From positions 1 through 37,919 of IMG/VR virus record IMGVR_UViG_3300020172_001048: a stretch of 37,919 nucleotides of DNA. One strand, given 5' to 3'. Made by a program: the position numbers and the translations under genes. Positions 32,501 through 37,919 of the stretch are shown one piece after another (position 1 is the first letter of the stretch; every line of letters begins with the position of its first letter). The stretch is from a virus. A model generated the notes under the pieces. That model searched no databases. It worked only from the letters and a program-made list of their open reading frames with translations, and had not been told where the DNA came from.

Positions 32501-34632
32501 AATATGGGTTGAGCATAGTCAGGATCTAATAATTTCCATCCGTTATAATATGCTTGATCATCTGTTGTTTTATAGAATCCAGTGTCAACTTTTTTAGTCA
32601 GTATCTGCGTGTCAATTTTGTAGATGAACTCATCTGAATCAAAATCATAATCAAATAGTATGTCGCCGACGTTATCGATATTGAGGTAGCTCAGAGAAAA
32701 ACCTAATTCTGTATCTATCGGGCCTGATCCTAGTTTATAGCTAACTATTTCGCTACCGCTAAATGTGCTCACGGGATATGTTTCTGGATCACCGAAACTT
32801 ACACCGTCGCTGTCAAAGACATCAAATTTCGGAGGTTGTTGTGTTCGAATCTTTTTTTGACTAGCCTTCCAGGAAGTTCCATCAAAATAATACATCAATC
32901 CCTTAGAATTCTTACCTCGTTTAACTAATACGCTTTCACCGGAAATTGGTTCGTGATCATCGGCTCTCGTCAGGCTTATCTGTAGATTATTACTGTTATG
33001 CTTGATAAAATTCACAACATAGATTCTGTTATTCGCTGTAGAATCAGTGTCGGCAGTAACTAACAATCTAGCACCGTTAAACAAAAATTCTCCGTCTATA
33101 ATATATCCTGAGCTGCCTTCAATCGTTGAAAAAATATCAGAAGTAAAATTATCAATAAAGTCCACAGCTAGTTTGGCCGATGAGCCGTGATTAAACAATT
33201 GAATGTTTGGTTTAAATTCTATAATCGGTCGTTTAGCTCTGGATGTTTCTAGCGCCTCGAAACTAGATTCGCTAAAACCGTGAGCAAAATCTAAGACACT
33301 TCGGTGGAACCATCGATTGTATCGACTCCAAGCATTGCGATCTCGGCTTGATCGATTTATAGTAATATAATCTTTAGCTGCAGGATACGTGGCGGCATCG
33401 TCAAATGGCTCGGTGTCGAAACCGGAATTGTCAAACAATATTTCTATAGGAGAAGACTCTTCTAATGGACTAATTTCTAAAAGGTCTAGATCTATCAATG
33501 TTATTTCACTGCCTACGCCTTCAACCAACCATTTGCTATTGTTCCTAGAATATTTTTCAGGTATTACCTGGCCGGAAAATGTAACTACTAAACCATTAGT
33601 GAATGTTACCCCATTACTGCTGGTATAGGATTTTTTACCTAGTATTTCTTTGTCTATATCAATCTTAGTATTAGAATCAATATCATCGATTAAAAATCTT
33701 CCGAATCTGTTAGGTTCTACGGCACTTTGATAAAACAGTACATCGGGAGCGTTAAATGGTACGGTGAATGTCAGTGTGCCATTCACTATGCCATTGTTTT
33801 CTACACCTGTATTATAATCAAGAGCAGATGTCTGATAAACGTCATCAACAAACTCCCAATCTTGAGAATTCTCATCTATGCTGCTGCCGTCAGTTACTGG
33901 TATTGCCTGTTTGGCCTTCCATAGCTTATCATCAAATATCACAAATTGATCTTTGCTGTACGGCAGATTAGGATTATATAAAAGAGTTCCAGTGTCAATA
34001 GCGGTACGAATAATCATTCCGTTGCCCGGAGCATTGATTTGAAACTTGTATGTCTGTCCTCTGTATAAAGTTAGCGTAGGATTATTAGTAAATCCATCGG
34101 GACTAAAAATATAAGTGTCAGTGAGTCCTAGAGAAACTTTATAGGTACTAACTACTCGCTGAGATTGTCCTTTAATTTCTACTGCTGGAGGGAATTCAGG
34201 GACCCAATAATACTCTCGATAGTTGACAAATTTATCCCAGTCAATGGGAGGATTCCAGCTATAATGTTCTTGGTCAGTGATCTTACTGTCGTTTTCATCA
34301 AAGTTGCCAAAAAATTTCAACTGATTTTTTAGATCAAGATAATCATAGAAATTTTCAATTTTCCCGTCTTTCTTTACAACTACTCCAGGTTCCAATTGAT
34401 ACCTAGATCGAAGTGTCTGATCAGTGTCGAGATATACATCCGATAGATTATAGGTCTTGCCATATCTTCTACCAATATACCCTACAGTCTTTTCTAACAG
34501 TCCAGGCTGAACTAAAGGATCTACCACAGCTTCCATAAACTTGGTATTAGCTTCGGTCTTAAAGACTTCGGGCAGAAGGTCTACGGTTTTTCTTATAGGA
34601 AGATTACTGTCTGGATAAAAATTAGATGCCAT
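20557..34632 (-). CDS. giant baseplate/tail structural protein (4691 aa)
   Basis: One uninterrupted frame of 14 kb. It starts MASNFYPDSNLPIRKTVDLL in a TAATG overlap with the gp6-like gene, where T4 has gp7/gp8. I recall related very large proteins with this N-terminus in marine T4-like phages, labelled virion structural. Visible parts by residue: conserved head 1-200; short W/Y modules resembling chitin-binding CBM5/12 folds at about 217-260, 1464-1504, 1722-1763, 2212-2255, 2430-2469, 2542-2590 and 3827-3869; FG-GAP-like propeller blades (EKFGSTVSIG, DKFGYSVDID, EFFGSSVSIS) at about 2170-2830; two GYxxxP-repeat regions at about 3207-3260 and 3562-3625; Ig-like beta repeats about 3650-4450; and a conserved tail with GRRLRKNP. 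Enzyme motifs are absent. Expected at the baseplate rim as scaffold and adhesin. Confidence 0.78.
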   Translation of the reverse strand: MASNFYPDSNLPIRKTVDLLPEVFKTEANTKFMEAVVDPLVQPGLLEKTVGYIGRRYGKTYNLSDVYLDTDQTLRSRYQLEPGVVVKKDGKIENFYDYLDLKNQLKFFGNFDENDSKITDQEHYSWNPPIDWDKFVNYREYYWVPEFPPAVEIKGQSQRVVSTYKVSLGLTDTYIFSPDGFTNNPTLTLYRGQTYKFQINAPGNGMIIRTAIDTGTLLYNPNLPYSKDQFVIFDDKLWKAKQAIPVTDGSSIDENSQDWEFVDDVYQTSALDYNTGVENNGIVNGTLTFTVPFNAPDVLFYQSAVEPNRFGRFLIDDIDSNTKIDIDKEILGKKSYTSSNGVTFTNGLVVTFSGQVIPEKYSRNNSKWLVEGVGSEITLIDLDLLEISPLEESSPIEILFDNSGFDTEPFDDAATYPAAKDYITINRSSRDRNAWSRYNRWFHRSVLDFAHGFSESSFEALETSRAKRPIIEFKPNIQLFNHGSSAKLAVDFIDNFTSDIFSTIEGSSGYIIDGEFLFNGARLLVTADTDSTANNRIYVVNFIKHNSNNLQISLTRADDHEPISGESVLVKRGKNSKGLMYYFDGTSWKASQKKIRTQQPPKFDVFDSDGVSFGDPETYPVSTFSGSEIVSYKLGSGPIDTELGFSLSYLNIDNVGDILFDYDFDSDEFIYKIDTQILTKKVDTGFYKTTDDQAYYNGWKLLDPDYAQPILETIAVDKDTNQIISSAIDWKNTSTAEIKKILIYKNGLLFKGSYSRNENTFVFEDQFKENDVVVLKVFTDAVPDQGYYEIPLGLEKNPLNTEIESFTLGQASDHVSTGLDLINDFVGIYPGSSNLRDLDDYQNLCKRFLKHSAPSPVAAALICDKSINIIKSIQQAKKSYTDFKNNFVDLAYKLYYDQQPLDFVDIILDEIGRTKNPQSPYAGSDMVGNGAFSELRYEVEDEGIKTFALSEKFDLDTLSSRAVYVYINDQQLLHGSDYVFDSTFGFVRLTVSLVEGDVIIIREYVSTAINFIPATPTKLGLYKKYKPMKFLDDTYVEPKEVIQGHDGSITVAYGDFRDDVLLELETRIYNNIKQHYDESVFDIDKILGGYYKTGLYNKKDLDNIVSVDFLKWIADTNIDYVNNVFFDSQDSFTYTYSNMTNREGTQNLPGYWRGVYSWFYDTDRPHRCPWEMLGFSEKPTWWEDEYGPAPYTSNNLILWEDLRDGIVRQGSRTGTYDRYKRPTLTDHIPVDGDGNLLSPLDSGLASNFSLINNQGDFNLGDVSPVEYAWRSSSEWPFAVCSTLCMLKPFEFITDNFNRSMITTNKINQTIHKSTGVFTKIEDLKYDPIIDSVSGLCVYVADYLKTQTAPLTLISDKISNIDVNLTSRISGFVDAAQQKYILDSKNPKSSTSSIFIPQENYDIYFNQSSPFNTISYSGVVIEKIEGRGWKLGGYDSLYPYFNYYEAVASQSDPLISVGGISENFLEWSSEKFYGNGVLVRYSGSYYRSLKSHTAAASFDSNLWKKLPGLPLKNAVEAFNRRNFNRLRLKKLNYGTIFSNLQAVVDFLLGYQEYLKSLGFVFDRYDPELKVSQDWTTSAKEFMFWSKHNWSGGSLLTLSPSAQFVVLNLQLGVADNLLDSFYDYQILKNDGTPLKPRFINVSRTFKNITVTTTNTNDGIYFIKINLILKEHVVIFNDRTVFNDVLYDKPTGYRQERIKARGFRTVDWDGDYTSPGFLFDNVDIQVWQPFTDYKLGDIVAYKSYNWTSLTNQLGSAEFIDANWTKLDSSPTKSLIANFDYRINQFEDYYEVDTPGVGSSQRDLARHAIGYQQREYLQNLVEDEVSQFRLYQGFIRDKGTNNSIVKIFDKLSRTSDDSVVLKEEWAFKVGEIGGIDQTTEVEFRVKKDDLALNPQPVLLSTQARSQINQDQYLRIYSDDYTISPNSFDFAINPTKYYDKITRSAGYTNLNQVDIILKTRDDLLSLAIDDIKENYHLWITFDNNDWSVLRYNESTALKIEAVSLDDNGVRLQLNRVHNLLAGEIIGITEIENLTGFFKILSVTSSTILVASDATTAPAIQDSTAASIGIFTPSRFRNYSDLDLQATAILKQNSKIWIDDAGDSHWKVLEKTKQYRDYEIEDYGITTPLRAGTSVLYIDTLKQMISSIPGSGYVMSYSDKIAAGSTVLGLKQIIPPPTGFESAVSGVFGEVLSISPDYRWLAIASPRASSVPNNFMGELTRRSYLAGEVVMFNGKMWKALTNIPLLDDGSSINFSSQDWEPATIIEANTSARGTGYYEQGMITLYRYFEQQWEPAYSFVSPRPDANEKFGSTVSIGVSGSKYYMAVGATGSLGNKGRVYIYYYDGTAWSHLENTKYSGLYNPGAVFQGSFSSDTLTVSSITAGRITLGMPISGTGIPPGTTITRFISGTREGVGVYQVDFDVTSPPVNISSTTIIGTQIYPKGSIVWAEGDLYEALYDNQGDGSTLSILSNEWIKLDPVATQCSLPVSAAIDDDGSTLSSGILTADHLAEIVKEGDQFGSSMTMNRDGSILVIGTPIGDDEYFENYKGNWREYEDYSTGDVVKYQGTYHRLTDIDPDPDSVTVSKGQRPDDGLPWINVGDSTYKITGKIFIYQRTGQIYQLKQTITSQNLSDLNDIGTEEIITEGDKFGYSVDIDLSGTVLVISAPMADINLQTNGAVYVFEKSSSGFEFRLKQKLQSYEPYTNEFFGSSVSISGSTERIAIGAKNSAYRLITRFSSGTTFDKNKTQFSESQGYPGQVYVYERKGDRYFLAEKLDPDLANNESFGHAVDCTGSAIAVGSPNYEVDDVRIGIARLFRKVDGVDSLKTISDESKLIDIDKIKNIELYDTQNNIKLGDIDIVDGYKMKILGVADQEIKFKTVYDPATYIIGTDDQTVDDHTAWFEKYVGQVWWDLSKVKFINYEQSDIAYRIGNWNVQAEGSSIDVYEWIESVLLPSEWSLLADTVEGLAQGISGQPKYPDDSVLSYKIFTNPTTGLEVGTKYYYWVKNKTTIPATNNRKLSIATIRDYIDNPIGTGNPFVGVIDVDKFLFFNFNGIVTTDSVLFNIEFKSDDKALNHYHREYQLLTEEVADSVPTASIERKWIDSLAGYDEAGNAVPDPKLAPKQRYGLKFRPRQSMFVNSAKALKIAITNINEVLKIRPFADLIDFEYLNLKDEIPGVGLNQYDLEVDSLIDLEQVGTAKIKQAELRANIIDGEVDTIDIIDPGFGYRVAPYIVIDGDGVGAKANITIDSQGRVVTATVTIKGRKYISAVVKIRAFSVLVSNDNSLNNFWSIYSWDDIRKGFYRSKSQGFDTTRYWEYTDWWQEGYGPSLRIVKEIEGLYAEPTVSTQTGDLLRIKEYANGGWAVIEKVEDGQGTLLGNYNLVGRQSGTIAIKDILYSAISGGIGYDNNVAYDANLFDLQPVKELRIIFQAAKENIFVDDLKVEWNKLFFSSVRYALSEQQYVDWTFKTSFLNATHNVGDLDQRPTYKNDNLDSFRQYIEEVKPYRTSIREYTSRYTEIEPVAAATTDFDLPPAYSARDGKILPVSPAYNRFDEYPWKSWFDNNGCSIIEITISDGGENYTSAPTVIIDGNGTLASAQAFISNGAVSGIRVLNPGQGYTKIPTVSLVGGTGSSNRTAKAAAVMGNSKTRSFNLGIKFDRIEKTGIYSTFTNSQTFTATGNTAVFELDFAPSIDKSKISITKNSQIVIPNEYQINLYRSSIDTYKLIKGKIRFLTAPKAGDVIVVNYEKNDELLDSVSRIQRYYAPTAGMKGNELNQLMTGVDYGGVQIQGTTFDVTGGWDALPWFTDNWDSIEPNSDFYYVVNGRIYREYNLDSTSYINYQAGEVVELNGIFYRAIEANFNKDPIEFVDIWEELAISLPYVPESGQPISVYIKRSNETRPTRVDDPYFNVYDGSTVQPNGRVSAPATAILNTFIGDGVSNSIPIQNYTTLFEGDTIIVRKLDSDGSVTITDVNLLDTRISGGSLSNIDGAYVTATGLTPEEIVIDGDKFVAPDQVPAPEENVPGQVLDSLSIKVWNVTSPGAAPLQNKVIISDGVTKEYDIGLTIAESSAVLVYIDKIRQGSSLADSSIDYTINYANNTIEFLTAPEFASIIEIISVGVGGITLLDYQEFTADGDTTLFLTKAVYDQVTDILVTVDGEVFVTGLVNSSEFIDTENRAMAQFGIAPEDGSIVKIICFGSSVVSDSTGLPFIRINRQTVIYDGSTRNIDLDRFIDLGRSSALSSMIVEVNGEVLESVDTHYAVYDGTNNQIVIATDPNQPFGVVTSGFIKVYINNVLQRFVIDYTFDGNTNTVSISSSRLTIGDVIKIENNYAVKYSINNSNLVLDPSLVLSINDVIEITWFSEYPTMDMITDEYTGGKVNYLLSRTPLDINYIWIYKNGTRLTRGLDYTLSLPRSVVYLTEETTELDRIRIIQFSNIVYQQPKAFEIFKDMLNNYHYKRYSRNNKITLVKDLYYYDTSIEVSDSSLLTDPIPSRNIPGVVSINNERIEYMQKVGNVLSQLRRGSLGTGIAELHVSGSYLVDVGAADTLPYLETQETIDFFSDGSSLIIGPLEFVPSKSIRTSWYRETIPSTHGPCDEIEVFVAGRRLRKNPIDVWNNSISASSPYGDEQQEAEFSVDGVTAAVRLTQTVPAGTKIVIIRRQGRIWYERGLATASRGVSLLSNETPIAQFIAKKGSELPE

Positions 34633-37600
34633 TATTGACCTGTACTAGTAACTATTGAATCTGCTGAAATTCTAAGTTCAGCTGCGGTTATAGATTGTAT
34701 TATTTCAACATCGTCAACAGTAGCTCCACTGATAAAAATTTCATCCACTCTACTCTGTATTTCAAATAAACTTCCAAAACTCTGAGACGCCTGGCGAGGA
34801 ACAATTACCATATTAGATATATCAGGGGCTACTGTATTGATTACATAAGTGATCAATTCAGAGATATAGAACCTATCTCCGAAATCCCAGTTATTGATAT
34901 CAAAGAAAGAATTTATAGCAGTGATAATTCTAACTTTAAGATCATTATCATTGATCAATTTATTAGAATTTTTTACCACCTTAAACTGTGCCTGTAATTT
35001 TATGTCAGCAGTAGATCCAAATAAAACTTTATATTCTACTGGATGATAGATTATTTCGTCGCTGATCGATTTGATAAGATTGAGATTACTGCCGAAACTA
35101 ACTCGAAGACCGTCACTGGTTGGCGCTTCAGGTTTAGTCGCTGCACCGGCTAGATAATTTCTGTAGGTAGTATCATAGCTTCTGGTCAACAGATATACAT
35201 CAATAATATTGCTAGAACTAGGATCTATTCTTCTATCTACATTAGCATTGTGAATGTACTGAAACTTTAATTTTGCTCTGCCTAGATTCGCAGAATATGT
35301 TGGTTCTACTGTCAATGTATTTGTAGATCCATTGACTCTCTTTATTAAATTTTCATCGATGTCATAAAAATAAATCAATTGTCCATCTGAAAAATCTCCG
35401 GGATTTATAAGACTTTCTTTTTGATAGATAAGGATTTGGCCGTCGGAATTGTCCACAAACTGTCGGATCTTATTTCCCAAGGAATCTACTGTTTCCTGGA
35501 AAAATAGATAGCTGTTAGCTGTTCCTACTATAAGATCAAAAGCATCCGGATCGTCAATCACACCGTCGTCGTCACTGTCAAAAAATGTGATTTTTATTTC
35601 TTCTGTACTTTGGTATCCGTCATCAAAAATAATAGAATCTGAAATTTCAAATTGTAAGTCCTGTTTAAGAGGATTTATTAGATCGCTGGCAGGATTGATA
35701 CCTAATACCTTTACTTGATCTTTGATTACAGTATTAGTTCTGCTATCATAAACCCGCTGACTATCGTCGTAATAAAATCTATTTTGTTTCAGACTTCCAA
35801 AGATATAGTCTGTTCCTCGGACGTTGACAACATATTGCTCAGGTTCTTTGATAAACGCCAACACCCAAGAGCTGTCTAGGCCGCTATTAGTAGTATCTCC
35901 GGCTTTACCTAGACTAAATGCATCTAGTAAATTTAAATTTGGAGCTGTGATAATCTTCCATTGAGAATCTAGATAATCGTATCGTAGACCAAAATTTAAA
36001 TTAGCTGTGATTAAATTTACTATTTCATTTTCAAGAGCTGTAGGAATATTATTTGTAAATTTTGGAACTACTCTAGAAGCGTTCGCTCCTGAGGGAATAA
36101 CATCACTGTACTGTACAGGACCTACGTTTCCGGTTAAAACACCGGTGTTGTTTGCTATTCCATCTCCAACTATTTTTACAGCCTTGGTCCATATGTACTG
36201 TCGTTGTTCTGCATCTTGAGAATCTGTGTCTACTAGTTTACCGTTTTTAAAAGACTTTCCGGGAGGAGAGACAAATTTAATCAATGATCCAACTGTAAGA
36301 TATCGTAGAACACCCGTAGTATAGGTTCCCACTTTTAATTTACTTCCATCAATTGAATTTTTAAAATATCCGGTACTAAGATTAACCCCGACTGAAACTT
36401 GTTCCCATAGCGCAGTAGGAGGAAATAAAATTTTATCAAATTTAGTAAGATAAAAATTATAGATATCAGTGTCAGTGAATATCGGCTCTATACTGTTTCG
36501 TATAAAGTTGACAATATCGATTCTGTTTGTGAATTTAAAGGACAAAGATCTTTCTATATCTGATCTATAAATCAACCCGTCGTCTGCAAATACATTTACA
36601 TTGCTATATTTTCCACTGGCATCTAGTACATCAAAATTTCTGCTGATACCGCTCGATGTTCTATTGATCGCTTTGACTTTAAGTATATCTTGGCTAGTCG
36701 ACAACGGAGCTAGGTTATAATCTTCTCCAGTTATCATTCTATTTTGTGTATAGTATTGGGCAGGAGCATTGACTCTGATAGAATCTACAGATTCTGCTGC
36801 TGAAGAACTGTTTACTGTATATTTTAAACTTAGTGTAACTGTTAGAGAATGAGCTACTCCTACTTTATTGACATATGGTATCGTTATAGATATACCTTGC
36901 ATTTCATTAGGAGCTATCTGATAAATTAGTCCGTTACTCTTACGATAGTATACTCGGAAAGCTCCCTGAGGTAAATTACCATAGACTCCGTCACCGAATG
37001 CTAGGTCTATTCTATCATTTTCTTTTGTGATAACAGAATAGATATTTCTAATATCAGATGTTATGCTATTGTATGCAATATTGTTTCCTGTTAGCGCCTG
37101 TACTTTGACCCATTCGTCCTGTTGCGCACCTGACGAGCTGAGCTTAAACAACCAAACATCATCATTGTTGATATTATTGCTATCGACTGAGACTAATTCG
37201 TTAGTAGTTGGAACAGCTACTGAAAAATCTGCTAATTCTAAATTTCCTTGTTTGAACAACAGGAAAAATCCTGTGTTGGCGCTAGTTCCTCCTCGCCCAT
37301 CATTTCTATAGACAAATCCCAACTGATTCCCAGGAGTAGGCGGTTCTTCATAGATCTCTTCTCTGCCCTTAAATGCTGTACTGACTAGCTCAAAGGTCAT
37401 CTGGCGTCCTGCTACAATTTTACTAAATGTGAAAATAAGAACATCGATTGATGCTGTTCTGAATCTATATTGCTCTGCGTTGATTCCATCGATAACTGCA
37501 GATCCTTGACTACGACCAAATTCTGTGTTATCTGCCATGGCCGAATTTAAAACAGTAACAAACTGCTCGGCCCAGTTAGTGTTAGTAGGATCATTCCACA

Positions 37601-37919
37601 CTATAGTCTGCTGAGCTAGATTTTTCCCGTTACTATCTAAGATATTTTCAGTTGTTGTAACTGTGTCAAACTTTAATAATCCCTTGGCAGCAATATTTCT
37701 TTTGGCATTATAGCTGAGCATCTTGGCTAATCTCAAGACGCTTTCGCGACGTTCTGCTAATTCTAAAAAGTTTTCTCGGCTGGCTAAGTCTATACGAAAA
37801 GCTAGACTCTGTCCTAGGAATGCTATAGCATCAATCAGTGCAAGATATTCACTGCTTTCGATATAGTCGTTAAAATCTTCTGGATAATTTTCTCTGAAAT
37901 AGGCTATAATAACTCTGCG
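34632..37919 (-). CDS. 6: gp6-like baseplate wedge protein, 5'-truncated at the window edge
   Basis: The frame stays open to the right edge. Translating 37919-37737 gives RRVIIAYFRENYPEDFNDYI and ESSEYLALIDAIAFLGQSLA, then FRIDLASRENFLELAERRES directly joined to VLRLAKMLSYN. The TTG at 37736 is thus internal, and at least 1095 residues are encoded here. The YLALIDAIAFLGQ...RENFLELAERR start and a central VNAPAQYYTQNRMITGEDYN are the marks of T4 gp6 and its marine relatives. The gp6 dimer forms the baseplate inner ring and links wedges. The protein is longer than T4 gp6 (660 aa), with an added beta-rich C-terminal half that ends STGQ. It is followed by the giant gene with one base of overlap. 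Confidence 0.85.
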   Translation of the reverse strand, partial: RRVIIAYFRENYPEDFNDYIESSEYLALIDAIAFLGQSLAFRIDLASRENFLELAERRESVLRLAKMLSYNAKRNIAAKGLLKFDTVTTTENILDSNGKNLAQQTIVWNDPTNTNWAEQFVTVLNSAMADNTEFGRSQGSAVIDGINAEQYRFRTASIDVLIFTFSKIVAGRQMTFELVSTAFKGREEIYEEPPTPGNQLGFVYRNDGRGGTSANTGFFLLFKQGNLELADFSVAVPTTNELVSVDSNNINNDDVWLFKLSSSGAQQDEWVKVQALTGNNIAYNSITSDIRNIYSVITKENDRIDLAFGDGVYGNLPQGAFRVYYRKSNGLIYQIAPNEMQGISITIPYVNKVGVAHSLTVTLSLKYTVNSSSAAESVDSIRVNAPAQYYTQNRMITGEDYNLAPLSTSQDILKVKAINRTSSGISRNFDVLDASGKYSNVNVFADDGLIYRSDIERSLSFKFTNRIDIVNFIRNSIEPIFTDTDIYNFYLTKFDKILFPPTALWEQVSVGVNLSTGYFKNSIDGSKLKVGTYTTGVLRYLTVGSLIKFVSPPGKSFKNGKLVDTDSQDAEQRQYIWTKAVKIVGDGIANNTGVLTGNVGPVQYSDVIPSGANASRVVPKFTNNIPTALENEIVNLITANLNFGLRYDYLDSQWKIITAPNLNLLDAFSLGKAGDTTNSGLDSSWVLAFIKEPEQYVVNVRGTDYIFGSLKQNRFYYDDSQRVYDSRTNTVIKDQVKVLGINPASDLINPLKQDLQFEISDSIIFDDGYQSTEEIKITFFDSDDDGVIDDPDAFDLIVGTANSYLFFQETVDSLGNKIRQFVDNSDGQILIYQKESLINPGDFSDGQLIYFYDIDENLIKRVNGSTNTLTVEPTYSANLGRAKLKFQYIHNANVDRRIDPSSSNIIDVYLLTRSYDTTYRNYLAGAATKPEAPTSDGLRVSFGSNLNLIKSISDEIIYHPVEYKVLFGSTADIKLQAQFKVVKNSNKLINDNDLKVRIITAINSFFDINNWDFGDRFYISELITYVINTVAPDISNMVIVPRQASQSFGSLFEIQSRVDEIFISGATVDDVEIIQSITAAELRISADSIVTSTGQ

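Noticed and set aside
20557-34632. Giant frame as an assembly artefact or unrelated genes joined by error
   Set aside because: The frame is open for 4691 codons, modules repeat along it, the start is coupled to gp6, and the N-terminus matches a remembered family of very large marine phage proteins.
1-37919. CRISPR array, tRNA, rRNA, insertion sequence or attachment site
   Set aside because: I saw no regularly spaced repeats, cloverleaf sequences, transposase frame or terminal inverted repeats. Gaps between genes are all under 60 bases, which leaves little room for them.

Overview
The window looks like part of a tailed-phage genome of the T4-like (contractile-tail) group. It most resembles marine T4-like phages such as cyanomyoviruses and pelagimyoviruses. 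The basis is a T4 RNase H-type exonuclease, a gp6-type baseplate wedge protein, a short-tail-fibre protein with a collar domain, fibre genes sharing one N-terminal module, and small proteins I recognise from memory in marine T4-like genomes. The DNA is AT-rich by eye, genes are packed with overlapping stops and starts, and I saw no tRNA, rRNA, CRISPR array or insertion sequence. Nothing in the window identifies the host.

Layout. (1) Positions 1-3366, + strand: the C-terminal part of an RNase H/FEN-type 5'-3' exonuclease, then eight small conserved genes of unknown function. (2) Positions 3346-11379, - strand: a tightly overlapping accessory cassette. In transcription order it holds a 116-aa conserved phage protein, two GT-A/GT8-like glycosyltransferases, a 198-aa unknown, a third glycosyltransferase of another family, a fusion of that same glycosyltransferase domain to a twitch-type radical SAM enzyme, a second radical SAM enzyme with a long N-terminal domain, and an SGNH-hydrolase-like protein. 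(3) Positions 11437-20546, - strand: tail-fibre and virion structural genes, four of them tandem paralogues with divergent C-termini. (4) Positions 20557-34632, - strand: one uninterrupted 4691-codon gene for a giant structural protein at the place where T4 has gp7/gp8. It carries dispersed chitin-binding-like W/Y modules, an FG-GAP-like propeller region and repeated beta-sandwich modules. (5) Positions 34632-37919, - strand: a gp6-like baseplate wedge protein whose reading frame runs off the right edge.

How it fits together. Everything on the - strand reads as one late transcription block: baseplate, giant baseplate/fibre protein, fibres, then the glycosyltransferase/radical SAM cassette. 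Four copies of an (A/G)ATAAATA box, one base from the T4 late promoter TATAAATA, lie just upstream of genes, one of them ahead of the cassette. The cassette is the most interesting part. Its genes are translationally coupled, follow the fibre genes and combine sugar transfer with radical chemistry. My inference is a late-expressed system that modifies a virion surface protein or a host glycan. The substrate cannot be read from sequence.
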